Source: Ulvibacter algarum (GTDB lineage: Bacteria > Bacteroidota > Bacteroidia > Flavobacteriales > Flavobacteriaceae). From it: a stretch of DNA of 64,000 bases. Position numbers and translations under genes: made by a program. The stretch is from positions 62,001 through 126,000 of the forward strand of contig CANLBJ010000002.1 of NCBI GenBank assembly GCA_947488905.1. The letters are read 5' to 3'. A model generated the notes under the pieces. It was given only the letters and a program-made list of their open reading frames with translations. It searched no databases and was not told where the DNA came from. Of the stretch, positions 53,553 to 62,538 are shown one piece after another. Each line of letters begins with the position of its first letter. Positions within the stretch are counted from its first letter, which is position 1.

Positions 53553-55135
53553 TATAATTTAATAACCTTTTGATGGTAGATGCCAGTACTTGTTTTTATT
53601 TCAAAAATGAACGTGCCTTTTGATAAATGAGAGATGTTAATAGGTTCTTCTTCATTATTTAAAGCATTTTTAACAATAGTTGTTTTTTTTCCATCTAGAG
53701 AATAAATAGTGAGTATTGTCCAGCCTTCTGTTTTAATAGTGACAAAATCTCTCGCAGGATTCGGGAAAATAAAAGGGGATGGCTGGTCTCTCGTTAAATC
53801 ATCAACAGATAAAATAGCACCATCAGTATCAGACCTTTGATACCAGATTTTTAGTGTGCCGGTTCTTGTGTCTCCCCAAGTGGTATGTACTACTTGATCT
53901 ACAAGTTGTACACTCATAAAGTCATTGCCTGCAAGTGCTAGTACATCATTGTAAGCAACGGTTTCATCTGTAATCTGAAAATTGCTTTGAAATGTATTAG
54001 CTCCATTTGGTCTATAAGCTGCCCATATTTCTGAGGCAGTCTCATATCCGCTTTCTGGGGCGTTACGTCTATCTCGCCAAGTAACAATTAAGTCACCATT
54101 ATTATTAAAATCTGCCCAGACTAAATCTTGTAATCTATCATTTGCAACAGGATCATCATTAATGCGTGATGTAGCAGACCAAGTCGCTCCAGCATCAAAC
54201 GTTTCGGTAAAGTAAATATCTAAATCTTCATTTATGTTTGACGGATAGAAAAAAGCTAAATGATTTATATCTGATGGGTCTTCTCTCAACAAATATCCTT
54301 TTTTAGGTAATGGATCATTGTTAGTTGAAGTCTCATTTGAAGCAAAGACTGTTTGATAATTAAAAGTAGCACCACCATCTGCGCTTGCTGCTAAAATGTA
54401 TTGAGCCATAGAATTTTGAGAGAATACAAAAGAAGGATATACCGCATAAAAAACGCCATTTTCTTGAACAGTAGGAGTAGGCATTGGCGAAGTAATTAAG
54501 TCACCAGAAAGCCAATTATCATTATCTAAAGTTGAGAGCGTAAAATTGTTGCCACCATCTGTAGATGTAGAAATAAAAGGATGATAATCTGGCGCAGCTT
54601 CTTTAGCATTCATAGAAGTTATATATATGTTTCCTGCGTTGCTTGTAGTACTCTTATCTACAGCTATCCAGGGTCTGTCTATTATCTTTTGGGCTGGCAT
54701 AACATCAATATTTAAGACCTCTATGGGCGCATTAAAAGCAAGACCTCCGTCTGTAGATTTACTTATTTGAATACCACCCGCAAGAGGATCTCCGTCAGAG
54801 CCAGTCCAATCTATGTAAGCAATTAATACATTGCCCTCGGGATCAAAAGCAATAGATGGATCTGCAGAAGTATATCCTGGTTGCACGTGGTCTAGATTTG
54901 TAATGGTAGACCAAGTCACGCCGCTATCAAAACTAGCTCTCACTTTAATTTTTATGTTTTGTGTCGCATTTACAAAACCCATCCAAGCAACAACAAGATG
55001 ATTAGGATTATCTGGGTTTACTTTAAGATAGGGCTCTCCTTCAAAGAATGCACCAGTAGATATGTTTATGTTTTCTTGGGCATTTAAACCCAAAGAGAAA
55101 ATTAAGCAAGTAAAAACAAAGACAGTTTTATTCAA
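53552..55135 (-). CDS. Sialidase-like/BNR-repeat exported protein with T9SS type A domain
   Basis: 527 residues. Signal peptide MNKTVFVFTCLIFSLGLNAQ. A six-bladed propeller follows with several Asp-box-like motifs (SFDSGVTW, STDGGLAF, STDGGNNF, SADGGATF, TFDAGATW) typical of sialidase/BNR-repeat proteins. The C-terminus FIFPNPARDFVTIKTEGW to QKVIKL is a T9SS type A sorting domain, so it is secreted to the cell surface. The catalytic Arg triad of true sialidases is not obvious, so the activity is uncertain; carbohydrate binding is equally likely. Confidence 0.82.
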   Translation of the reverse strand: MNKTVFVFTCLIFSLGLNAQENINISTGAFFEGEPYLKVNPDNPNHLVVAWMGFVNATQNIKIKVRASFDSGVTWSTITNLDHVQPGYTSADPSIAFDPEGNVLIAYIDWTGSDGDPLAGGIQISKSTDGGLAFNAPIEVLNIDVMPAQKIIDRPWIAVDKSTTSNAGNIYITSMNAKEAAPDYHPFISTSTDGGNNFTLSTLDNDNWLSGDLITSPMPTPTVQENGVFYAVYPSFVFSQNSMAQYILAASADGGATFNYQTVFASNETSTNNDPLPKKGYLLREDPSDINHLAFFYPSNINEDLDIYFTETFDAGATWSATSRINDDPVANDRLQDLVWADFNNNGDLIVTWRDRRNAPESGYETASEIWAAYRPNGANTFQSNFQITDETVAYNDVLALAGNDFMSVQLVDQVVHTTWGDTRTGTLKIWYQRSDTDGAILSVDDLTRDQPSPFIFPNPARDFVTIKTEGWTILTIYSLDGKKTTIVKNALNNEEEPINISHLSKGTFIFEIKTSTGIYHQKVIKL

Positions 55136-55399
55136 GTTTTTTAATTTCTATATTTTAATAAAAAGAGTTCTGATAAAGATATTGAAAATCTGAATGATTT
55201 TATTCTGTATTTGCTTCAAAACTTAATTGTCACTTGCTTTTTTTGTCATCAATTAGGTTTAGTAAAAAACTGTTTATAACTTCGGAAATATCGTCTATTT
55301 GAATCTTCTTAAAATTTGTAAATTCACAGTCCTTAAAATAATCTCAAAAAGCACATTTCCGAAGTAATAATCGGGTGCTTAAAATTTCAGAAGAAAAAC

Positions 55400-57718
55400 G
55401 TGCAACAGTATTTAGATCAGTTAAATGAGGCCCAATTAGCGCCTACCATACAGAAAGACGGAGCGATGATTGTCATTGCAGGAGCAGGGTCTGGAAAGAC
55501 ACGTGTATTGACTTTTCGTATCGCTTACTTAATGTCACAAGGTGTAGACCCTTTTAATATTCTTGCTTTGACATTTACCAATAAAGCGGCGCGTGAAATG
55601 AAATCTCGTATTACATCTATTGTAGGTGCGAGCGAGGGGAAGAACCTATGGATGGGAACTTTTCATAGTATTTTTGCCAAGATATTGCGTTTTGAAGCAG
55701 ATAAACTAGGATATCCTGGAAACTTTACCATTTATGATACGCAAGATTCTCAGAGTGTGATACGTGCGGTGATTAAAGAGATGCAACTTGATAAAGATAT
55801 CTATAAGTATAAGCAGGTATATTCTCGTATATCTAGTTATAAAAATAGTCTCGTTACTGTCAAAGCATACTTTAATAATCCTGAATTGATGGAAGCAGAT
55901 GCGATGGCAAAAATGCCTCGTCTAGGAGATATTTATCAGCGTTATGTTGATAAATGTTTTAAAGCTGGCGCGATGGATTTTGATGATTTATTGTTAAAAA
56001 CTAATGAACTCTTAACTCGTTTTCCGCAAGTACTAGCTAAATATCAAGACCGTTTTAGATACATACTAGTTGATGAGTACCAAGATACAAACCACAGCCA
56101 ATATTTAATTGTAAAAGCGCTGAGTGATCGTTTTCAGAATATATGTGTGGTGGGTGATGATGCACAAAGTATATATGCTTTTAGAGGTGCAAACATTAAT
56201 AACATCTTGAATTTTCAGAAAGATTATGATGATGTTAAAACATACCGTTTAGAGCAGAACTACCGTTCTACAAAAAACATAGTAAATGCAGCAAACAGTA
56301 TTATAGAAAAGAATAAAACACGATTAGATAAAGTTGTGTGGACGGCAAATGATGATGGTGCTAAGATAATGGTAAACCGTACCATGACAGATGGTGATGA
56401 AGGCCGTTTTGTGGCTTCGAGCATTTTTGAGAATGCCATGAATGAGCAATTACCATTTGATAAATTTGCAATACTTTATAGAACAAATGCACAGTCTCGT
56501 GCCATGGAAGATGCCTTGCGTAAAAAAGATATTCCGTATCGTATTTATGGAGGTCTTAGTTTTTACCAGCGTAAAGAGATTAAAGATGTAATTGCTTATT
56601 TGCGTTTAGTTTTAAACCCAAAAGATGAAGAGGCATTAAAACGTGTTATTAATTATCCTGCAAGAGGAATAGGGCAAACAACAATTGATAAATTAATTGT
56701 AGCAGCAAATCACTATGAGCGCTCTATGTTTGAGGTGATGCAAGTGCTTGACAAAGTAGATCTTAAAATAAACAAAGGAACTCGTGGGAAATTGCAAGAC
56801 TTTGTTACCATGATACAAAGTTTTCAAGTGCTTAATAATGGTTATGATGCCTTTATGATAGCAGAGCATGTTGCTAAGAAAACAGGGCTTGTTACAGAGC
56901 TTAAAAAAGATGGTACACCAGAGGGTATTGCCCGTATGGAGAACATTGAAGAACTTTTAAATGGTATTAGTGATTTTGTAGAAGAACAAAAAGAGCTTGC
57001 AGATTCTGACGGTTCGCTTTCAGAATTTATGGAAGATGTGGCACTTGCTACAGATGCAGACAGTGATAAAGGCGAAGAGAATAAAGTAGCTTTAATGACA
57101 GTGCATTTAGCCAAGGGCTTAGAGTTTCCGTATGTCTATATTGTAGGGATGGAAGAGGAGTTGTTCCCTAGTGGGATGAGTATGAACACTCGTAGCGAAC
57201 TAGAAGAAGAGCGTCGCCTATTTTATGTAGCTGTAACTAGGGCAGAAAAGCAAGCGGTTTTAACTTACACACAATCAAGATATCGTTGGGGAAAACTTAT
57301 TGATGCAGAGCCTAGTAGATTTATTTCTGAAATAGATGAATCTTTTTTAGAGTACTTAACACCTATTACAGAGCATAGATATAAGCCGTTAATAGATTCA
57401 GATATTTTTGGTGAGGTAGATAAAAGTAAATTACGTCTTAAAAAACCCACAGCAGGAAAAGCACCTTCTGGCCCTTCTGAAGAGCAGTTGCAAAAATTAA
57501 GGAGATTACGCCCTATAAAAAGTGATACGGATAAAAATTATGATGCTGCTGCAGCAAATATTAAAGTAGGATCTTTTGTGGAGCATGTTCGCTTCGGAAA
57601 AGGGAGAATCGTTAAAATTGAAGGAGTAGGGGCAGATACAAAGGCAGAAATTAATTTTTCTAATGGAGGCTTGAAGAAGCTTTTGCTAAGATTTGCTAAG
57701 CTGAATGTTTTAGATTAG
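55400..57718 (+). CDS. UvrD/PcrA-type DNA helicase
   Basis: 772 residues with a GTG start (55400), which fits the family N-terminus V/MQQYLDQLNEAQLAP. SF1A motifs: IAGAGSGKTR (Walker A), FTNKAAREM, LVDEYQDTNHSQY, VVGDDAQSIYAFRGA, YRLEQNYRST, MTVHLAKGLEFPYVYIVGMEE and RRLFYVAVTRA. The C-terminal HVRFGKGRIVKIEG matches the SH3-like tail of PcrA/UvrD. 3'-5' helicase for nucleotide excision and mismatch repair. Two TTTCCGAAG-type elements lie just upstream. Confidence 0.95.
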   Translation: MQQYLDQLNEAQLAPTIQKDGAMIVIAGAGSGKTRVLTFRIAYLMSQGVDPFNILALTFTNKAAREMKSRITSIVGASEGKNLWMGTFHSIFAKILRFEADKLGYPGNFTIYDTQDSQSVIRAVIKEMQLDKDIYKYKQVYSRISSYKNSLVTVKAYFNNPELMEADAMAKMPRLGDIYQRYVDKCFKAGAMDFDDLLLKTNELLTRFPQVLAKYQDRFRYILVDEYQDTNHSQYLIVKALSDRFQNICVVGDDAQSIYAFRGANINNILNFQKDYDDVKTYRLEQNYRSTKNIVNAANSIIEKNKTRLDKVVWTANDDGAKIMVNRTMTDGDEGRFVASSIFENAMNEQLPFDKFAILYRTNAQSRAMEDALRKKDIPYRIYGGLSFYQRKEIKDVIAYLRLVLNPKDEEALKRVINYPARGIGQTTIDKLIVAANHYERSMFEVMQVLDKVDLKINKGTRGKLQDFVTMIQSFQVLNNGYDAFMIAEHVAKKTGLVTELKKDGTPEGIARMENIEELLNGISDFVEEQKELADSDGSLSEFMEDVALATDADSDKGEENKVALMTVHLAKGLEFPYVYIVGMEEELFPSGMSMNTRSELEEERRLFYVAVTRAEKQAVLTYTQSRYRWGKLIDAEPSRFISEIDESFLEYLTPITEHRYKPLIDSDIFGEVDKSKLRLKKPTAGKAPSGPSEEQLQKLRRLRPIKSDTDKNYDAAAANIKVGSFVEHVRFGKGRIVKIEGVGADTKAEINFSNGGLKKLLLRFAKLNVLD

Positions 57719-57784
57719 CTTTGAGTGGTATGCTTTTATCTATTAATTATACAATTAAAGATTGAGTGTTAATACTTGAGATTT

Positions 57785-58345
57785 ATGTTTAAAACATTTT
57801 TTAAAGGACTTGCAGAAAAAGAAAACGGAGATTTTTATTTTAAAGATAAAGATGTCTCTCTTGGTCTTGGTGTAAGAAGCCCCAATGTTACTTATGTTGT
57901 TAAATTTGAGTACAAAGGTTGTGAGTTTTCTGTAATGAACTCTACAGGTAGGTCATACGAGGGTAATATCACTTGTAAATTGCCTTCAAGTTTTCAGATT
58001 ATTCCTTTTGAAATAACAAATATATCTCATCTCAAAAATCTTTTTTTAAGAAAGAAAAATCGACTTAAAATTCAATCTGTAAATAAGAATATTGCTTATT
58101 TTCTAGAGAAAAGTAAAGACTTGAAAGATCTAAATGTTTTAGCTTTAAAAGATAATTATAGTCCGTGGATTGTTAGTGATGTTGAGCTACGTACTATTGT
58201 GTGCAAATATCATTTAGAGTTTAATGATTGGACAGATGTTGTAGAGCCTACAATCGCTTTGTATAAATCACTAATTGACGAATTTGAAAAAGGAGTCGCT
58301 CATTTTAACTACAGTCAATATCGTGATGCGATTAACTTAGTTTAG
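57785..58345 (+). CDS. Hypothetical protein
   Basis: 186 residues from the ATG at 57785; a TTG three codons upstream is also in frame. No signal or membrane segment. Begins MFKTFFKGLAEKENGDFYFKDKD, beta-rich N-terminal half, helical C-terminal half. I see no motif or known family. Located 66 nt after the helicase and may be co-transcribed with it, though no other evidence links them. Confidence 0.55.
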   Translation: MFKTFFKGLAEKENGDFYFKDKDVSLGLGVRSPNVTYVVKFEYKGCEFSVMNSTGRSYEGNITCKLPSSFQIIPFEITNISHLKNLFLRKKNRLKIQSVNKNIAYFLEKSKDLKDLNVLALKDNYSPWIVSDVELRTIVCKYHLEFNDWTDVVEPTIALYKSLIDEFEKGVAHFNYSQYRDAINLV

Positions 58346-58397
58346 ACTTTTTGCACTAATTTATTTTGATGATATTTCCGAAGTAATTAGAAGGACA

Positions 58398-59291
58398 TTA
58401 CTCAATACTTAAATAAGTATTAATATAATTGCTTAATTGTATTTGTGTGCTAAGCTTATCTGCATCAGACCAATCGTCACCGTGACCGCCTTCAAAAACA
58501 TTAAACACGTGTGTAGTACCTTGGGTGGTAAGAGCTGCGTCAAGAGTTTGCGCCTCTGTTAAGGGCACCAAAGGATCTTGATCTCCATAAAACATCACTG
58601 TAGGACTAGATGCGCTAGAAACCTGAAGAGCAGGACTGTTTGCAACTACAAGATCTGTACCGGCTGGGTAAGCAGACGCATCTACTAATAAACTAAGTAA
58701 TAAAGGGAAATTTTCATTCTCGCTATAAAACGGGTGTGTAAAGTTTGAAGGTCCTACAACATCACCTACAAACTTTACTCTATCATCTGTGTCATACACA
58801 TAGTCATACATTAAAGAAATATGCGCTCCAGCACTAGCGCCTACAAGTCCAAATTCTGTTTTAATTTGGTATTCTGCAGCATTCTCTATCAAGTGATTTA
58901 TAGCAGATTGTAGGTCTAAAAACTGATTAGGAAAAGCAGCGTGACTTATAGTAGCAAGTTTATAATTCATGTTTACAATAGCGTGATCTGGGTGATTGTT
59001 TTGTATCAAGGTAAGAAAGGCATCCATATCTGCTTTGTCTCCCTCTACCCAGCCACCACCGTGCACAAGGATGATTACTTTTGTCTTTGTGGTAAGACGG
59101 CCAGCCGGTAAGTAAAGATCATACACTTGCTGACTATCATCACCATAAGATACATTTAATTGAGTATTTGCGGTTAGAGCAGCGACTTCTTCTTGCACCG
59201 TCTCATCATTAGATTCATCATCTGAGTTACAGGAGATGAAACAGAAATTTAAAGAAAGAAATAATATGAGTGCAAGTTTTTTGAGATACAT
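58398..59291 (-). CDS. Alpha/beta-hydrolase lipoprotein (BD-FAE-like esterase), copy 1
   Basis: 297 residues. Lipoprotein signal ends FISC (Cys 21). Oxyanion motif HGGGWVEGDK and nucleophile elbow LVGASAGAHIS (GxSxG); Asp in YGDQDPLVPL and catalytic His in EGGHGDDW. Resembles the Bacteroidetes BD-FAE/carbohydrate-esterase group, probably deacetylating or cleaving ferulate-type esters at the cell surface; substrate unknown. Clear paralogue of the 60276-61202 gene. Confidence 0.87.
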   Translation of the reverse strand: MYLKKLALILFLSLNFCFISCNSDDESNDETVQEEVAALTANTQLNVSYGDDSQQVYDLYLPAGRLTTKTKVIILVHGGGWVEGDKADMDAFLTLIQNNHPDHAIVNMNYKLATISHAAFPNQFLDLQSAINHLIENAAEYQIKTEFGLVGASAGAHISLMYDYVYDTDDRVKFVGDVVGPSNFTHPFYSENENFPLLLSLLVDASAYPAGTDLVVANSPALQVSSASSPTVMFYGDQDPLVPLTEAQTLDAALTTQGTTHVFNVFEGGHGDDWSDADKLSTQIQLSNYINTYLSIE

Positions 59292-59401
59292 ATCTTCGTA
59301 TTTTTATTAATTAACGCAATAATACTGTGTTTATGTTATGTTTTTGTTAGAATTTCTGAAATGTTAAATAGATGTATTAACTTTATATAAATTTAAGCAC
59401 A

Positions 59402-59611
59402 ATGATTAAAGAAGGAACTAAAGTTACCTGGAAATGGGGAAGCGGGACAGCGTCGGGTACAGTGAAATCTACTTTTACAACAAAAGTAACACGCACTATT
59501 GACGGAACTGAAGTAGTGAGAAATGGAGAGTCTGGTAATAAAGCACTCTACATAGAGGTAGAGGATGGTAATAATGTATTAAAATTAGAGAGCGAAGTCT
59601 CTAGAGCATAA
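59402..59611 (+). CDS. HVA1/DUF2945 family small protein
   Basis: 69 residues. MIKEGTKVTWKWGSGTASGTVKS with GNKALYIEVEDGNNVLKLESEV matches the hypervirulence-associated TUDOR (HVA1) fold: a short beta-barrel of unknown role in bacteria. Ends 9 nt before the Sua5 gene, same strand. Confidence 0.85.
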   Translation: MIKEGTKVTWKWGSGTASGTVKSTFTTKVTRTIDGTEVVRNGESGNKALYIEVEDGNNVLKLESEVSRA

Positions 59612-59620
59612 TTTTTAAGT

Positions 59621-60238
59621 ATGGCAGAGTTAATAAAAATATACGATAATAATCCTAACGAGAAGGATATTAAAAGAGTGGTGTCAATTATTAGAAAAGG
59701 AGGTTTAGTTATTTATCCTAGTGACACAGTATACGCTTTAGGTTGTGATGTAACAAATAAAAGTGCATATGAACGACTTGCGCAAATAAAAGGAGTGAAG
59801 CCAGAAAAGGCAAACTTTAGTATTGTCTGTGAAGATTTGAGTAATCTCTCAGATTATGTAAAGCAAATAGATGGTGCTACTTTTAAGTTGCTGAAACGTG
59901 CCTTACCAGGACCATATACTTTTATATTGCCAAGTAACAATAAGTTAACTGGTTATTTTAAAAAGCAAAAAGAAGTGGGGATAAGGGTGCCAGACAATTC
60001 TATAACCCAAGCGATTATTAAAGAGCTAGGTAATCCTATGGTATCTACTTCTATAAAAGATGATGATGAGGTGTTAGAGTATACTACAGACCCAGAGCTT
60101 ATTTTTGAAAAATGGGGTAAACTAGTTGATGTAGTAGTAGATGGTGGTTATGGAGATAATGTGGCATCTACAATTATTGATCTAACTAGCGGTGAGCCTG
60201 TGTTAATAAGAGAGGGTAAAGGAAGCTTAGAGATTTAA
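59621..60238 (+). CDS. L-threonylcarbamoyladenylate synthase (Sua5/YciO/YrdC family)
   Basis: 205 residues. RKGGLVIYPSDTVYALGCDVTN, IKGVKPEKANFSIVCED, LPGPYTFILPSNN, VGIRVPDN and the later STSIKD give the YrdC fold with its ATP/threonine pocket. Makes TC-AMP for t6A37 of ANN-decoding tRNAs. Single-domain length (about 205) is YrdC-like, without the extra Sua5 domain. Confidence 0.92.
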   Translation: MAELIKIYDNNPNEKDIKRVVSIIRKGGLVIYPSDTVYALGCDVTNKSAYERLAQIKGVKPEKANFSIVCEDLSNLSDYVKQIDGATFKLLKRALPGPYTFILPSNNKLTGYFKKQKEVGIRVPDNSITQAIIKELGNPMVSTSIKDDDEVLEYTTDPELIFEKWGKLVDVVVDGGYGDNVASTIIDLTSGEPVLIREGKGSLEI

Positions 60239-60275
60239 ATTGCTTCTCTATAAGCACTAATAAACAGCTTGTATT

Positions 60276-61202
60276 TTATAGATCACTTACAAATAAATGT
60301 TCTGTAATAAATGCTTGCAGATTATTGTGTAAAGTCTCATTATATGTTTCTGTATACCAAGCACCATGGCCTCCTTCAAAAATATTTAAACTAGTTTCTA
60401 TGTTGTGATTTGATAAATCTTCATTTAATGTAAGTCCATTTGAGAGAGGTACTACCATATCTGTATCACCATAAAACAATAATGTTGGTTTGCTAGTATA
60501 AGAAACGTTATAAGATGGACTTAACAGTTTTAAATAATCTGTAGTAGGATAATTTTTAGATAATTGTCTTTGGTAGTGCATTGTGTCTACTAATAAGTCT
60601 ACAAGTTGATTAGCTACGCCGTTATAATGGGGGTCTAAAAAATTTGTAGGGCCGCAAAGACTTCCTACAAACTTCACATCATTATCAGTATCATATTTAT
60701 AAGTATACTGGAGCGCTAAGTGACCACCAGCACTACTGCCTATAAGACCAATTTCTGGATTAATACTATATTCGTTTCTTTTACTTTTAATAAAATTTAT
60801 AGCTGCTTTAATATCAATAAACTGATTAGGAAACGCAAAATGACTGTCGCTACCTAAGACGTAGTTTATGTTTACTATTGCGTGATTAGGATTATTTTGT
60901 TTTAAGTCTAAAACAAGATTAGTCATACTAGATTTATCTCCATTGGTCCAATTACCCCCGTGAACAACCATTATTACTTTGGTTTTTTGTCTTGTTCTCC
61001 CTTCAGGAAGATAGATGTCAAACACTTGTTGAGGGTGATCACCATAAGATTCATTTAGTAGGGTAGACTCGTTTAAACTTTCTTGAATATCTGTAGTTAA
61101 TCCAGCTTCTACTTCATTAATACTATCAGATGAAATTTCTGTTTGAGAACAAGATGAAAAAGTTAGGGCAATAAAAGAAAATGTAACAATTAGTAGTCTC
61201 AT
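60276..61202 (-). CDS. Alpha/beta-hydrolase lipoprotein, copy 2
   Basis: 308 residues. Lipoprotein signal ends TFSSC (Cys 18). HGGNWTNGDKSS (oxyanion), GLIGSSAGGHLALQ (GxSxG), YGDTDMVVPLS and EGGHGAW carry the Ser-Asp-His triad. Roughly half identical by eye to the 58398-59291 protein over the whole catalytic domain. The two copies flank HVA1 and Sua5, so they arose by a local duplication that has diverged considerably. Probable surface esterase. Confidence 0.87.
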   Translation of the reverse strand: MRLLIVTFSFIALTFSSCSQTEISSDSINEVEAGLTTDIQESLNESTLLNESYGDHPQQVFDIYLPEGRTRQKTKVIMVVHGGNWTNGDKSSMTNLVLDLKQNNPNHAIVNINYVLGSDSHFAFPNQFIDIKAAINFIKSKRNEYSINPEIGLIGSSAGGHLALQYTYKYDTDNDVKFVGSLCGPTNFLDPHYNGVANQLVDLLVDTMHYQRQLSKNYPTTDYLKLLSPSYNVSYTSKPTLLFYGDTDMVVPLSNGLTLNEDLSNHNIETSLNIFEGGHGAWYTETYNETLHNNLQAFITEHLFVSDL

Positions 61203-61293
61203 CTAGTTTGATTCTTAAAAAGTGTAAAAGTAATTTTTTTTATTCATAAAACAGTTAAAAACAGTGCTTTATCGTTGATATTTTTCTTTTAAT

Positions 61294-61343
61294 CGACAAT
61301 AAATCAAGTTTAGGTGTTTTTGTGTTAATTTATTGTCGTTTTT
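61294..61343. repeat. Orphan hairpin upstream of alpha/beta-hydrolase copy 2
   Basis: CGACAATAAAT (61294-61304) and ATTTATTGTCG (61328-61338), perfect 11-bp arms, followed by T5 on the plus strand. No plus-strand gene leads into it. Confidence 0.5.
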
Positions 61344-61542
61344 GTAAAATATAAGATGTAGCGTTGTTAGTCTCTTGTTAAAGGAAGATTTTTGTTGTTA
61401 AATTAGTAATTAAGTGTATCCTATATTTTTGTTTTAAGGGCAATAATTCTGTAAATAAATAATAAATTCAAACAGTAATAATTTCTATTTTTTTGTAACC
61501 GAGCGAGGCTTTAATTGTTCAAGAATTTAAACATAAAAAAAT

Positions 61543-61566
61543 CCCGTTAGTGTTAAAACTAACGGG
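61543..61566 (-). terminator. Terminator of the OmpA-family gene
   Basis: CCCGTTAGT (61543-61551) with ACTAACGGG (61558-61566); minus-strand T7 beyond. 31 nt past the stop. Confidence 0.88.
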
Positions 61567-61597
61567 CTTTTTAATATTAATATTTCCGAAGAAAATA

Positions 61598-62458
61598 CTA
61601 GTTACCTCCTTCAAGGTTTTTCATCTCAGATTCTATCATTTCATAAAATTGATCAATTTTAGGAAGGATATAAATTTTTGTTCTTCTGTTTAAAGATTTG
61701 TTTTCAACACTAGTATTAGGTACAAGTGGTACAAACTCTCCACGACCAGCAGCAATTAGTTGAGATGGATTAGCACCTAACTGTATTAATTGTCTCACCA
61801 CTGCTGTAGCACGTTTTGCACTTAAGTCTAAGTTGTCTATTAACGTCCCACCACCATTATAAGGTACATTATCTGTATGTCCTTCTACAAGTGCTTCAAA
61901 GTCTGGTTTACCGTTAATAACTGTAGCTACTTTACCAAGAATTTCGTTTGCTCTTGTAGATAGGTTATAGCTACCGCTTCTAAACAATACTTTATCACTT
62001 AATGAAATAAACACTACACCTTTCTCTACATTAATCTGTATATCTTGATCATTCATCCCAACTTCTTTTTTCAAGCTAGATACTAATGCAAGTGTTACAG
62101 AATCCTTTTTTGATAAAGCGTCTTGTAAACGTGTTATCTTAAGGTCTCTTTCTTTTAAACTTTCTAAAGATTTTTCAAGATTATCAGCTCCTTTAGATGT
62201 AAGTACGGTAAGATCTTTAGAGCTCTCAATTAAGTGCTGGTTAGAGTCTTTTAAATCATTTAAACGGTCTTGTAATCCTTCTGCTCTAGCCATTGCTGCA
62301 GACTTGTCTGACAGGCATGAGTTCAGTTTTACGGTTGCTGTATTTAATAAATCTTCTGTTTGCTTTTGCTTAGTTTGTAGCGCGGCAAACTCTTTCTTAG
62401 ACACACAAGAAGTGAGTGTTAAGCCTGCGCATAGGGTAATTAATAAGATTTTTTTCAT
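61598..62458 (-). CDS. OmpA/Pal family peptidoglycan-binding lipoprotein
   Basis: 286 residues. Lipoprotein signal ends LTSC (Cys 18). Residues 22-115 form a coiled coil (FAALQTKQKQTEDLLNTATVK...). The OmpA C-like domain follows: INVEKGVVFISLSDKVLFRSGS, FEALVEGHTDN and LDLSAKRATAVVRQL carry the Asp and Arg that bind the diaminopimelate of peptidoglycan. Outer-membrane anchor. Its promoter (62490-62518) is close to consensus. Confidence 0.92.
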   Translation of the reverse strand: MKKILLITLCAGLTLTSCVSKKEFAALQTKQKQTEDLLNTATVKLNSCLSDKSAAMARAEGLQDRLNDLKDSNQHLIESSKDLTVLTSKGADNLEKSLESLKERDLKITRLQDALSKKDSVTLALVSSLKKEVGMNDQDIQINVEKGVVFISLSDKVLFRSGSYNLSTRANEILGKVATVINGKPDFEALVEGHTDNVPYNGGGTLIDNLDLSAKRATAVVRQLIQLGANPSQLIAAGRGEFVPLVPNTSVENKSLNRRTKIYILPKIDQFYEMIESEMKNLEGGN

Positions 62459-62489
62459 AATTAAATTATAGGTTGTTATTAATATAAGA

Positions 62490-62518
62490 CAAAATTATTA
62501 AAAGTTAGATTGTAGCAA
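62490..62518 (-). promoter_or_regulatory. Promoter of the OmpA-family gene
   Basis: Minus-strand TTG (62518-62516), 18-nt spacer, TAATTTTG (62497-62490). Confidence 0.65.
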
Positions 62519-62538
62519 TGGGCATTAACAATACTTTA

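Larger units (their letters stand above)
61203..61597. other. Intergenic region with two hairpins
   Basis: 395 bp without an ORF. Holds an orphan hairpin (61294-61343) and the OmpA-gene terminator (61543-61566). The rest is AT-rich, and I see nothing else in it. Confidence 0.6.
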
